From: Hydractinia symbiolongicarpus
Lineage: Eukaryota > Cnidaria > Hydrozoa > Anthoathecata > Hydractiniidae
Length of the DNA: 64,000 nucleotides
Direction: 5' to 3'
Assembly: GCF_029227915.1 (NCBI RefSeq)
Contig: NC_079881.1
Span: 32,217,501-32,281,500, forward strand
This document shows, piece by piece, positions 25,037-35,805 of this stretch. The position numbers and the translations under genes were made by a program. Positions within the stretch are counted from its first letter, which is position 1, and every line of letters starts with the position of its first letter. The notes under the pieces were generated by a model. The model had not been told where the DNA came from. It made no database searches and saw only the letters and a program-made list of their open reading frames with translations.

Positions 25037-26261
25037 TTATTCAGCTTTATCTTTTGCTGACCTTTTACATTTGCGTAGGAAGACGTTTAGTTCCTTTTTT
25101 TTTTTTTTTTTTTTTGAAGTACCATTGATCAAGTTTTACATCGACGAATTGGTCCACAATTTCTTTGCATCGTTCATTTTTTTGGAAAAGTGGCGTTTTT
25201 TAAAGCTGTTTAAAATCGCAGAGCGCATAAATTCGCACGAAAACAAGCTTGCCATATTAAAAGTTGCAGTTCCGCCTAAATCTGCCATTATGCTTTTTCC
25301 GCTTGTTATCAAGCGACGCGCATTGTTTCTCCGACATTAAAAAAATCCGACATACACGTCGCACCAAAAACATCCGATCTTGCGGCGAAATACGCATCAG
25401 TATGCTTATCACGATATAATGAAGTACTTTTGCTTTCCGCGCTATAAGGAGTTATCGAAGCATATTGAAGATTTTACTGAGATTGTTTTTTGCAACACCT
25501 TCTTCTTATGGAGCAATATTATTTCACTTCGACTTAACACAGGCAACAATATGTGATTGGCCCTTCGCAGTGCGGACAGTACAAGTTACCTGAAAAACTG
25601 CGTTTTTAATATAAACATTCACCCGCACAATGAGCACCAAGCAAAATGACGACGAATTTTTGTGATAGACTTAACTTTGTACGAAAGGGAAACTTTTGTT
25701 AAAAAAAATTATGTGTATATGTTCGAATGTTTTATTTTCTCTTTGCACATGTTTTAAAAAATTGATCCACTAAAATTCAAATTTAACGTTTTCTTTCTTA
25801 ATCAAAACCTGGTTTTTACAACCTTGTTACAAGAAAATAATCTCGGTTTCTACAAACCCATATAAAATAACTATCAGTTAATAAATATAATATAAACTGA
25901 GTAGTTTCTTGTTCGCAATAGGAAATAGATATTAATACAAAATGTAGACTTTGTACACTTTATTTAAACATGCCGTATTATATTATAAACTGTTTTATCT
26001 ATCTCTTTCAAGAAATGTTACGCTTGGTCAACGTATAGACCTTGCAAGCTCGGTCTAGTCAAAACAGTTTATATTTTATAAGAATTCAATGCATTGGTTA
26101 ATGGGCTGCAAATAACAGTATGACCTACAAACGGACGGTAAAACGCAAGATGGTATATAATTACATATTGCAAGCGGGCAGAAAATTATATTTTGGCCCA
26201 GCAACTTTTTTTTATACCCGCGAAATGAGTGTTATCTGGTAGATATTGCCTGTTAGTAATA
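25037..26261. other. No supported gene
   Basis: AT-rich. It includes a 24-base T run near 25098. A plus-strand frame across that run encodes poly-Phe and is judged spurious. Confidence 0.5.
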
Positions 26262-26700
26262 ATCACTTACTAGTCGTTAGCCCGTGGAAAAATCCATAAG
26301 AACAAACAAACCTTAACTTTGCCGGTAAACATTGATATGCTTTGCTTAAAATAACTTTTTCAAAATTAATTTTAAAGAAATGAGTAAAAAAGATATAAAA
26401 AAGAGACAACCTTCTTCGCCTCGGCTTACTCGTTTCAGTTGGTAAACAACTTGTTTCCGTGACATACGGCACGCTAAACCGTTGGTAAACGGGTACTCTT
26501 ATAAACAGTTACAGCCTCATGCAGCTTTAACCTGAATAGAAAATAAACACCTATTTTGCGGGGTTTTTTAACTTCGTAAATTTTAGCGTTACGCCATCCT
26601 TTGGAAAGACAATGCTTAAAAAATAAGAAACCCGTGATTTTTGCGCCATGGGACCACTTCGTCACTCACGCAACGGATATAATATATAACATATTAACAA
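26262..26700 (+). repeat. Dispersed repeat element, ~430 bp
   Basis: The left part contains TTAGCCCGTGGAAAAATCCA (26277-26296). The right part contains ACCCGTGATTTTTGCGCCATG and CACTCACGCAACGGATATAA before an AT tail. The right part is matched near 63875-63963 (CCCGTGATTT, ACTCACGCAA, TTAATATATAA) and the left part near 61332-61352 (TTCCCGTGGAAGAATCCAC). Recurrence marks it as an interspersed repeat, perhaps the end of a non-autonomous or non-LTR element. The minus-strand frames over it are treated as chance. Confidence 0.5.
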
Positions 26701-28784
26701 GTTCGCAAAAAAATATAACACAGCGGTTTTGAATATGGACGCGGCACACTACCTGCTTAAAATTTTCCAGTAACTTTTGTTGTTGCTTATGTTATTCCTA
26801 AATTATAAAACTTTCAGTCGCATTAGATTAACAGTCCTAATGTTCTTGATTAAAATAGTGAACTTAGTATTAAATCCCAGGTAGTGCAAGTTGTCTCTTC
26901 CTCATCCTCGTCCCCAGGGTTTGTTGCCTATGCCAAAGTCACTAGCGCTTACTTCACGGCTAAACAAGTCTTTGGTACAGGCTGATTTTCATAACCAGTA
27001 TATTAGTTACTATAAATAACTAATGAGTTGTTACAGATTCTGCGGCTAAGAAACGCAAATTCATCGAGTCCTCGTTCTTAAATTGCACATGGCAAGGGCG
27101 ATTGATCTTGTTCTTTTATATTTTTTAATGCTTGTTATTATTTGTTCACCCTGAAACTATATTTCATAGTGATTAAATCTTTTAAGAAGCATTATTCATC
27201 AACAATCTTAGACTGTTGCATCTAGTTAGTTATATATTCAATAAGGAAATACAACCAAATCCAACTTAGATAGCTGGTTAGCTAAGTATAAAAAATAGGT
27301 TTTGAATAACTTGTAAATGTTGGCTGATTAATTTTTTATAAGCAACTCAGTTAATAATAATATTAGGTTTAAAATTGGGTCAAAATTGGCATATTTCTTT
27401 GCAATCTTCAGTCCGTATATCTACGCTATGCAGGAGCCCTTCAGCTAGAAACTTTCCTAGTTGAACTATGGTGAAAGTTTTCCTAGACACAATATATACT
27501 ATGTTTAATCAGCAATGTAATGTGCTTTAACATGATAACTTCACAACTGATTATATGATCCGAAGGGTCAAGGTCAAGCAATCAGATAAGAAACTTGTGA
27601 TCAATGAAGGCATTGTCAAATTAATGCCTAACCCATGAGAGAGATTTATCTGATATCACTTATGTGTAATATATTGTATAGCAAGAGAGCCATTCAATAA
27701 CTATGTAACACCCAAATTAACCGTTTTTACCACCCACCACGTCTTGTAGTCAATTATAACAAATGTAATCCTTCCCCTCCCCTCCCCTTGTTGCATAATA
27801 TTTCGAATTTTAGGACCTTGTCTATTCATTATTAAAGTATCATATTCCATTTCAAAGTACCAAAAACCTTTCATATAACAGATAATCAAGCTCTAATAAA
27901 AGAAAGATATCACAGCGCCATATATTTAGCACATAAGTTGACATTTTTGGTACTTTTGTGTAAGTCCAGACGTAAGAAACGAATTCAAGATATAAATCAT
28001 ACACTGACATAGTTAGAAATACATGTCTTTTTTAATCCAGCTAAATTGCCAGTCATGGTTTTTTATAAAGCTTTAAAAAAGACCTTTAATTTCATTCAAA
28101 ATGTCAACAATGGAAATTTTCCAAATTAACATCTTTCATAAGAATATTTACTGCTTGGTTCACCGTTTGTTTTAGTTAATTTTTTTGAACATTTTTTGTA
28201 GCCAGGAATCCTCTTACATCTCAATGTTCTAGTAACAAGATTCGCCATCTTTATAAGTAAATCATGACATATATTATAACGCACGAATAAATTATTTATG
28301 CCGGATGTCAGTCAATCGCATTACAGAGTACACCAGCCTGTACCAGGGTTTTTAATGCCGCAGGCCTTGGTGTCAAAAAGGCAAAAGCCATTGGGAACGA
28401 GGTTGTCCCTTCCTTTTTCACTGGCATTGCACAGTGTTAACATAGTTGATTACTAAACAGATTTTCACCAGAGCGTTTTCACATGCTAAAATTTTTTGAG
28501 ACTTTTGTATTAAGGTTTTTGCCGTTAACTATTATAAAAGGTGCGCAACAAAGATTAATCTATTTTATACAAATATTTTTTTATTTAGTGTAAATTGGGT
28601 CTTACTGTGTCAAAAGGTCAAAAAAATAAGAAAAGGCATTATACTGCGACGAAACTACTTAATTAGGTTTGTCAATTAGTCTGAAAGATTGACCTTTATA
28701 CTAAAATAAACAATAAAATAATTTTTAATTTTGTTACCCCGAGCAAAGTAAATTAGATATAAAACCAATTTATTTACTTGCGCA
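26701..28784. other. No supported gene; two copies of a short dispersed word
   Basis: Mostly AT-rich. CCTCGTCCCCAGGG near 26910 and its near complement GGGAACGAGG near 28396 lie in opposite orientation. Words of this kind recur in cnidarian interspersed repeats (from memory). Minus-strand frames here have no recognisable domains. Confidence 0.4.
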
Positions 28785-28810
28785 ACTACATATTATAAAT
28801 AATATGTAGT
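28785..28810. repeat. Perfect 12-bp-stem palindrome
   Basis: ACTACATATTAT, a two-base AA centre, then its exact complement (28799-28810), about 260 bp upstream of the tetraspan gene's first coding exon. Could form a cruciform or hairpin; function unknown. Confidence 0.7.
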
Positions 28811-29081
28811 TTCGTTTGCAGCAGTTGTTTTCATAATAGTACGTTGTATTTATACCTCTAACTAATTAAGAAGACAGTTAATCCATTGAAATCAATAAAT
28901 CTACTTTCATACCAATCGAGCTGTAAGAGGAAAACTGATGTGTTTTAAGTTAGAAACTTTGATAAGGTAAATCCGTTTATTATTGCATATTCTTTACTCC
29001 TGTAAGTTTCCCGTATAAACCAACTATATTACCTTCCTTGCGTTAACATAAATATTTGATTTGTTTTTAGTTTAATTGACA

Positions 29082-32000
29082 ATGACAAATCAACAACCTA
29101 CAATTGTTAACGCCGCTGTTCGAACGAAACGTCTGCGAATTATTTCCATACTTGGTAAGTATACCAGGTTGAACATCAAATATTGATGTTCTAGAAACAA
29201 AACAATTCTGTCTTAGTAATTAATTTTTGACTTCCGTCGCGCCTATGTGAGGCAGAATGTTTAAAATCGCCTGATAGAAGTCAAAAAGTTTAAACTCCAG
29301 GAATATATATTTTCTCAAAATTCCATAAAGATGCTTCATTTTAATCTGTGCCAGCTTAATGACCAATCTGAAAACGGGCTGTACATAATCTGTTTCTCAT
29401 GGATCATGATGTATTCTTTGTGTGGCCAGATCATTCCGTGGCCAAATAACAGCCATGGCCAAAAGTGATTATATTTTGTGATGGTCATCCAACCACTCAC
29501 CTTTGGGGAAAATAAAGGACTAAAAAAAACTTCCATCCAACACGTTGCGTGGCTACCTCTATCAGTTAAAAGCAAATCCATCACAGATTTTTTTTTTATT
29601 TTTTGAAAAAAACTTGTCGAAACTTGACAAAAGTCAATTGTTGCTGGCACCTAAAGGTCAGACTGAACTGATAATTAACCTGAAAGAGTTAGCCGATGCA
29701 GGATAATTATACGGTATGTACAGTATAATTAGCTCTTAAAAGCTTTTTTCATGTTTTTCACAACTCACTACGTCTTTTCCATGTGTCTCTGGAATTTGAA
29801 ATAGTGTGTTGTATAATAATAGGACATGCGGCTAATAAGTCCCTCATACAACTAATTAGCCGCTCAGACGGCTAATGTTGGCGAAACTAGTTTCTTTTTT
29901 GCTCAATCGTTTCTTGTTCTTCTTTTGGTTTCCATCGAAGTAGTACATTATGTGGTGCTACATAGATGGCCATGGGGATATCGGTAACGAGGAAAATTGT
30001 AGAAATTTCAGTAAAAAAACTCTACCATATACTGTACGTACGGTATAATTATACTATTCTGTATCTGCTAACTATCATGTTGCAGGCTTCTAATCAGTTC
30101 CCCTTGAGTGCCTAAATTTCTTGAAAAACATTTTTAAAATCACCCAAAGTATTTACAAAACAAAGAAGATTGTTAGAAAATTTCTGATTTCTTTAGAAAT
30201 TTAAAATTAGAGTCGCTAACTCCCAAAGGTGAATTATATCAAGCTGGTCTTAGGTATATGTTATTGAAATCTTATCCCTTTACCACTTGCATAAAATGGA
30301 CTATTAGTCCCATATTTTGTAGTGAATATAATTAGCTCCTGTAATAAATTGGAAAATTTAGGTTAAATTTCAATTGGGAAATAGCCGTTTAAGGGCTGCT
30401 GAGAACGCTGGATTGGTTAGGCATGAAATCACAATTTCAAAACGTTTATTGCCTCCTTTCAAGATGTCTCGTGAAAAATGACCATCAATTTATCAATCCG
30501 AAAGAATTAATTGTGTGCTTATCTATTTTTGTTTCAACTTATAAATTCTATTTCTCACATTTAAGATTTCAAAACTTAGATATGTTCAAATTTTTTGATT
30601 TGTCAAACAAATATTCACCAACTAATTAGGCTCTCCAAAAAAAACTTAAATTTGAAAATCGAAAAAAAAGGATAATAAACAATTAAATTTGTCGACTTCA
30701 ATAAATCAATTTTGACCAAATGATTCGTGTATTGTCCACAGGTTTCGAAATTGACAAATTGAAATTTTGTTATAATGGATCATGTATCACCTGCATAATA
30801 CGTAACTTGTTTAACAAAGATATCAAAAGCCAGCTTGTTAAAAGTTAAACATGCATCACGATATCTTGATTTCAAACCAAACAGACAATAATTAAGCAAC
30901 CTCTTAATTAAGTTCATTTTAAATTTAAAATAGACCGGCCTGTAATTAAACGGTTTTATTTTCCTTCATAATTTTCTTTGTTTTTATCACAAGAAAGACC
31001 CGCGATTTTTAAATGTTTACGATTAGCTATTTTTTACAACATAACTAATTGTCGAATTATTTAAAACAATATGTTTTACTTTGATTGGCTTAATAAATAA
31101 TTACATAAAATAATTTGAGATTTGATACAAGTTGTGTTTTTTGATTAATCCGAAGTTGAGTTTTTGAGAATAAGGCATTTCATCATGAGTAATTTCTTAA
31201 CATGCTTTCTCGGGCTATTTTGTGTACAATAATCTTTCATAACATTTGTAATGTTAAAAAATTGCTCTCACTACGTTTTGTCAACATTACAAATGTTGCC
31301 AGGGCTTAATAATTCCAAATAGCCCTCGAAATCATGTTATTAATATCCTATTTAAAATTTAGAATAGTCGATTATTTGTTTACACTATAATTCTTATTTT
31401 GTTAAGGTCTACTTTAAATTTCAGAACCTTCAGGGCTAATAACGGAAATCTTCAAGTTGCAGGGCTTTTTGTTTATATTCTAATGCTTTGATATTTTTGC
31501 AATAGGAATCGTTCTTATTACCACTGGTGTTCTCACGCTTGGTTTTAGCGTCAGTGTGTATGGAGCACTACGTACAAAAGATGCTCCATTAAATCAACAT
31601 CACACTTCAGTTCTTGCATCGTTGTGGATTATTGCTACTGGAATATTGGCTGTGTGTATTCATTGTAGAACACACAGTAAAGGCTTAGTCGGGACGCTCA
31701 ATGCTTTTGTAATTACAGCTATCGTGTTTACTTTTGTGGCTGTTGCAACATCAGTAGCTGGAGTTGTGTGAGTAATAAGTATTACACATAAGGTGGCGAT
31801 ACCTTTTTTTATTTTATATTATTTTTTATTCTTTGTGTTTTCAGAACCTATGCTGAGTGCAAAAAAATATCAAATTGGAGTGGCAGGCTTGGTTTTTACG
31901 AGTACTACGAAGACAAGATTTGCAGGAAGAATCATGATTATGGAGAAATTGTATATGCAATGCTTCTAGCACTACACCTGTTGCAGATGGCAAATTCAAT

Positions 32001-32788
32001 TGCAGCCACAGTGTATGGTTTTAAAATTTATAACTGCTGTAGCCAAAATGCAGGTTAGTTTACTAGTTTACTAACATCTTTATGTCTGAAGAAAAAATGC
32101 AAAGGAAACTTATTAAGACAATGAATTCGGCATCACGGTATATGTCATTCGCTCTATTCGCAGGGTCTTACAGGTCCTCAATTGAATTGTGAATCTAATT
32201 ATTTAGTTTAATTAAACGTAAATTTTATAAACTTAATAATGGCTACACAAACCAAACTTTATCATTAAGGTAACTGCCCCTCTTTCCCTTTTTTATTGTT
32301 CAAGTTGAACTCTCTTGACTTGAACATGAAAATGGGTAGGGAAGGCTGCTAAACATGTGGCAGACAGAAAAATTATGTTATGGGAGTTATGGGATTTTTT
32401 TTGTATCAGATGCAATTGGAAACAAATGCAAAGTTACTTGGAGTAAACATAAGAATTTATCAAGGTGTTAGGTCTCACGACTGCATGTGATTGCTCAACT
32501 TGAAGCTCACAATAAAAGCATGAACGAAATTATTTCATGTTGTTTTTTGTTTTAGGACAAGAATCAAATACTCAAATGTTTCAAGCAGCATCACGAGATA
32601 CAGTTTTCCAAAACACAATGGCTCCACAACCGCAGCAAAACCAAAAGCTGGTTACAAGCTCGTCTGGTGAGCAATTTATCTTGACACCTGTCACATCAAT
32701 GTCGCAACGCCCTCCAATTGGTCCGCCAGTTCCAGGAAGCACCGAAAACGGGTACGCTGCCATGCAATATTCCTACAATAATTTTTGA
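29082..32788 (+). CDS. Four-exon tetraspan membrane protein (MS4A/CD20-like topology)
   Basis: Coding exons are 29082-29154, 31506-31767, 31845-32053 and 32556-32788. They join in phase (1, 2, 1) to 258 codons plus stop. Donors are GTAAGT, GTGAGT and GTTAGT; every acceptor is a pyrimidine tract plus AG. A further acceptor at 29069-29070 implies an upstream non-coding exon. The protein has a short cytosolic N-terminus with basic residues (RTKRLR), then four hydrophobic segments at about residues 21-45, 55-75, 85-112 and 145-170. The ~35-residue loop between TM3 and TM4 has two cysteines, fitting an extracellular disulphide loop. A CC pair follows TM4, then a Gln-rich, Pro-rich cytosolic tail with a PPIGPP motif. 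Length and layout fit the MS4A/CD20-like tetraspan class, but tetraspanin signatures (CCG) are absent. No breaks are seen. Family name is inference; the gene model is strong. Confidence 0.85.
31201..31336. mobile_element. Foldback element in intron 1 of the tetraspan gene
   Basis: Outer arms (31201-31221 and 31316-31336) are imperfect complements around CGGGCTATTT/AAATAGCCC. Inner 15-bp arms AACATTTGTAATGTT (31241-31255) and its exact complement (31283-31297) enclose a 27-base loop. The 136-bp unit is a foldback or miniature inverted-repeat element. Confidence 0.55.
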
Positions 32789-32804
32789 TTGAATAATGCA
32801 CCGA

Positions 32805-32810
32805 AATAAA
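32805..32810 (+). promoter_or_regulatory. Polyadenylation signal AATAAA
   Basis: AATAAA lies 17 bp after the tetraspan stop codon, the first such hexamer in the 3' flank. It gives a very short 3'UTR. Confidence 0.5.
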
Positions 32811-33571
32811 GATACTTGCATGTCTATTGTAAAGACATGTAAATTTAACATATGAATTAAAAAATCTCTAGAGAGAAACACTAGCACGTAATGACAAAAC
32901 ATAATAATCACTGACACTACACACTGTAAATTTATAAATAAAATACATTCTTTCACAAATGGAAAATTTATAATGGACTTGTAAACTAAGTATTCTACAA
33001 CAATCAGGATGGTTTGGTAATAACAAATTAAAAATACTATCACAACAAACTGACAGATTACGGCGTCGAAACACCAGGTTTAGCTACAAGTAACTGTTTG
33101 ATCCTTGGACAAACGCCTAGTGGAGCGCTTAATAAGTGCCGCAAAATGTGTCACACGCAGGTGGAGCGCTGTAAGTACAGATATGCAGTATGTCGTTAAT
33201 CGAATGAAGCGCACAGTGCAACCCGTTGTTACGCTGTCACAACAAACACAATCGGTCAATATTATTTTACTTTATGGAAAAAGTTTCCGCAAAAGTTAAA
33301 AAATTAATGCAATCACCTGGGTAAGCGCTTAGTACATGTAAATCGTTTCGCATAAACGCAAAGTGATAATACCTATTTCTAAAAGTAACTTTATCCCGTT
33401 GTTAACACTGGGCCTGTGTCACACATCAGTACAAAAAACTATATCCTAACTTCAGCTTAAATAAGAACACAGGAAACAGCCTGCTGATAAACTGCGCAGC
33501 TAATACAATCACTCAACAATTTTTATTTGAAAACGTTTCCATAAAAATTACAACCATAATACACACCCTCC
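32811..33571. other. No supported gene
   Basis: Minus-strand frames at 32696-33074 overlap the end of the tetraspan gene and are shadow or AT-driven frames. A plus frame at 33105-33299 has no recognisable domain. Confidence 0.45.
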
Positions 33572-33826
33572 AGAGTTATGCTCACTTTCCACTACCTTAC
33601 TTGTATTAAAATTCGCGCTGTACTAGAATTCGCGCAGACCCAAGGTGCGCGAAATTAAGACTGAGCGAAAAATAATCCGCGCGAATAGCTTTCCTATCAC
33701 AAACTTGGAAGTCGCTTAAGAAACCCTAAATTGATATGTAATTTAGTAACATATTTTGTAAGTAAAAATTTGAGATAGTTTTCAGCTGGTATAGTGACTT
33801 CTTTTCTGTTTTAAATAAAATTAAAA

Positions 33827-34588
33827 TTACAATGAAACCTCTTCTTCTTCGTCTTCGTCTTCCTCCTCGACCTTTATCTCCAGCGGGATTTTCTCTGGCT
33901 CAAGGTAATTTTCGAGCATGAACCCTTCATTTTTCGGAAGACTTCGTTACTTGAATCTCCTTTTCCAACACATAATTTAATTGGTATTTCCAAGCCCCCT
34001 TGAGGTAAAGGACTTCTGCGGAACTTTGTCATTCGTACTGTTGCATTGATCACACCGTTGTATTCAAGGTAGAATTTGCAAAAGCGGGAAATTTCTCGTA
34101 GAAGATGCCCTACAATTGAAAGTTTCTCGATCTTTCCTTTGATTTGACAGTATAGTCCTATGGAATATGGGTCAAAAAGGTTAGCTTTATCCCGTTTCAC
34201 GGTAAGCCTTTGTCCTAACTTTGGTAACCAAATCTTTCGGTACTCGTGAAATCCTCTGCAAGCACAGTCAATAACAAGATCATGATCATCTGAAGTCAAA
34301 TGTAAGTCTTCGAGTTCCTGTGCTCCTTCAACTTTGGTCTTGAGCCTCGCTTTTATTGTAATCTTTTCCATCTTCAAGATGGTGATCCTGATAAAAAGAG
34401 GCATGTTCTTCTTTCTCGCATTTCATGCACAGTGCGACTTTGCATTTTGTCCACCCAGGGTAACTTTCAGATGTTGGCACAGAACAATTTAAACTTCTGT
34501 TACAGGCAAAGTCACCACACTTTAAGCAGAGATATTTTGTCATAGCTTGACAACCGACGCAGTTTCCCTCAGCCATTTTTAAAATCAC
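33827..34588 (-). pseudogene. Zinc-finger plus HIRAN-like protein of the pogo-like element
   Basis: Read from 34588 leftwards. The first ~60 residues hold repeated CxxC pairs (CVGC, CLKC, CMKC) around a CSVPTSESYPGW segment, a probable zinc-binding region. After a frameshift near 34385 a second part has a C-x-GFHEYRKIWLP segment, a basic strand with VKRD, an IVGHLLREISRF segment and a SPLPQGGLEIP segment. This order (entry Gly-Tyr/Phe-His, R-E/D, VGH..PR) resembles the HIRAN domain, known in HLTF-type helicases and as stand-alone DNA-end-binding modules. A second frameshift near 33905 leads to an acidic tail (Glu/Asp run) and a stop at 33827-33829. The acidic tail and HIRAN-like core suggest a DNA-associated accessory protein. 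HIRAN identity is inference. Confidence 0.5.
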
Positions 34589-34742
34589 TTGTCAAAATGC
34601 AACGTGATTGTTTTCATCCGAGGATGCAATTGCATTGCAAAATCGAACGAAAATTTCTTTTCGAACGTAAGATGTCATTGCATTGATGTGTTTGTGTTAT
34701 GGTTTTGTCTTTCTAAAACAGATCTCCGTTGAAAACGTAATC

Positions 34743-35508
34743 ATGGCACTTTTTAAGTATTTTAAAAAAATTGAAGATACTGTCTCAGAGAGTGCACAAG
34801 CTAGTGGTCTAGGAGATTCTGAACAAAATGAGGTTCAAAAACAGTTGCAGATGATCAGCGAGCCCCAACCAAAAAAGAAAAGGCAAAAATATGGCGATTA
34901 TGACAAGCTGCAGCGTGCAGAGATTGGGAAATGGGCTATAGTTTATGGCATACGACCTGCTGCAAGAAAGATTGGAGTCCCTGAATCTACGGTTCGAGGT
35001 ATCGTCAAAAGCTACAAAGAAGCCAAAACAGATCAAGGGGAATTGAGAGAACTGCCAAGAAAGCATCGTGGTGCTAAAAGAGCTTGGTTTTCGTTCATCA
35101 AAGAAATGGCTATTGATTGCAGATGTATTCAAAGCACAATGGACTGACAAGGTCAAAGATCTAGTCAAAAAACATCATGGAAAGATGGTTCCAGTTCCTC
35201 ATAATATGACAAATTACTTCCAACCACTTGACCTTACTGTCACTCGATCATGTAAATCATTTTTACGTGACCAAGCACAGACGTGGTATGCTGAACAAGT
35301 GCAAGCCCAGATCGCTAATGGAATTGCACCAGAAAATGTTTTTGTCGACTTGAAAATCAGCATTCTCAAGCCTCTACATGCTAAATGGGTCACCAAATAC
35401 TATGATCATATTCGTACAAGAAAAGAAATCATAATAAACGGTTGGCGCAGATCGGGAATCATCGATGCACTTAGAGAGCAAGTTCACAAAGAGGACCCTT
35501 TCGAATAA
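34743..35508 (+). pseudogene. pogo/Tigger-family transposase, internally deleted
   Basis: The N-terminal part (34743 to about 35060) has a basic stretch and a helix-turn-helix region (RAEIGKWAIVYGIRPAARKI then VPESTVRGIV), as in CENP-B/pogo proteins. After LPRKHRGAK the reading changes frame. The C-terminal part (from about 35068) carries LLIADVFKAQW, MVPVPHNMTNYFQPLDLTV and a WYAEQV helix. In DDE_1-type transposases these hold the second and third catalytic aspartates. The segment that should carry the first Asp, normally about 200-300 residues, is missing between them. This copy therefore cannot be catalytic, but its DNA-binding part may still be expressed. ATG 34743 is preferred to 34683 because the upstream residues look non-coding. 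Confidence 0.7.
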
Positions 35509-35805
35509 TTTTTGTATTATTTTTTATGCTGTTGGAAATAACTGTTTGAAGAAAAAGAAAAGATCTACCAAACTGTACTGTAATTAATAGCTTTTAAAAT
35601 CTCCTTTGATTTGCAACGTTTGCTTTAGTTTGACGAATAAATTTCAATTGAAAGACATTTCGACCATCGTTTTAGAACAATATGCAGAGTTTTTAACGAG
35701 AGTAGACATTTTGGGGTGCGCGAATTTAAAACTGAGCGAAAATCTTTACTTTAGGATGCGCGAATTTAAGTCGCGCGAATTTAAAACTGAGTGAAAAATA
35801 GTACG

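Larger units (their letters stand above)
33572..35805. mobile_element. pogo/Tigger-like DNA transposon, two divergent genes
   Basis: Both ends carry an imperfect inverted repeat of about 45 bp built from paired AATTCGCGC boxes (left about 33598-33643, right about 35747-35792). Further GCGCGAA boxes and the word ACTGAGCGAAAA occur inside at both ends. The outermost bases are uncertain. The element holds a transposase on the plus strand and a zinc-finger/HIRAN-like gene on the minus strand; their start codons are about 155 bp apart and face away from each other. The transposase is internally deleted, so this copy is non-autonomous. Confidence 0.6.

Noticed and set aside
25017-25340. 107-codon plus-strand frame
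   Set aside because: Contains a poly-Phe run from a T tract and no recognisable domain.
26263-26665. Two minus-strand frames as genes
   Set aside because: They lie within a dispersed repeat whose words recur elsewhere without an open frame.
29336-29650. 104-codon minus-strand frame inside tetraspan intron 1
   Set aside because: No domain, no conserved pattern, and antisense in an intron.
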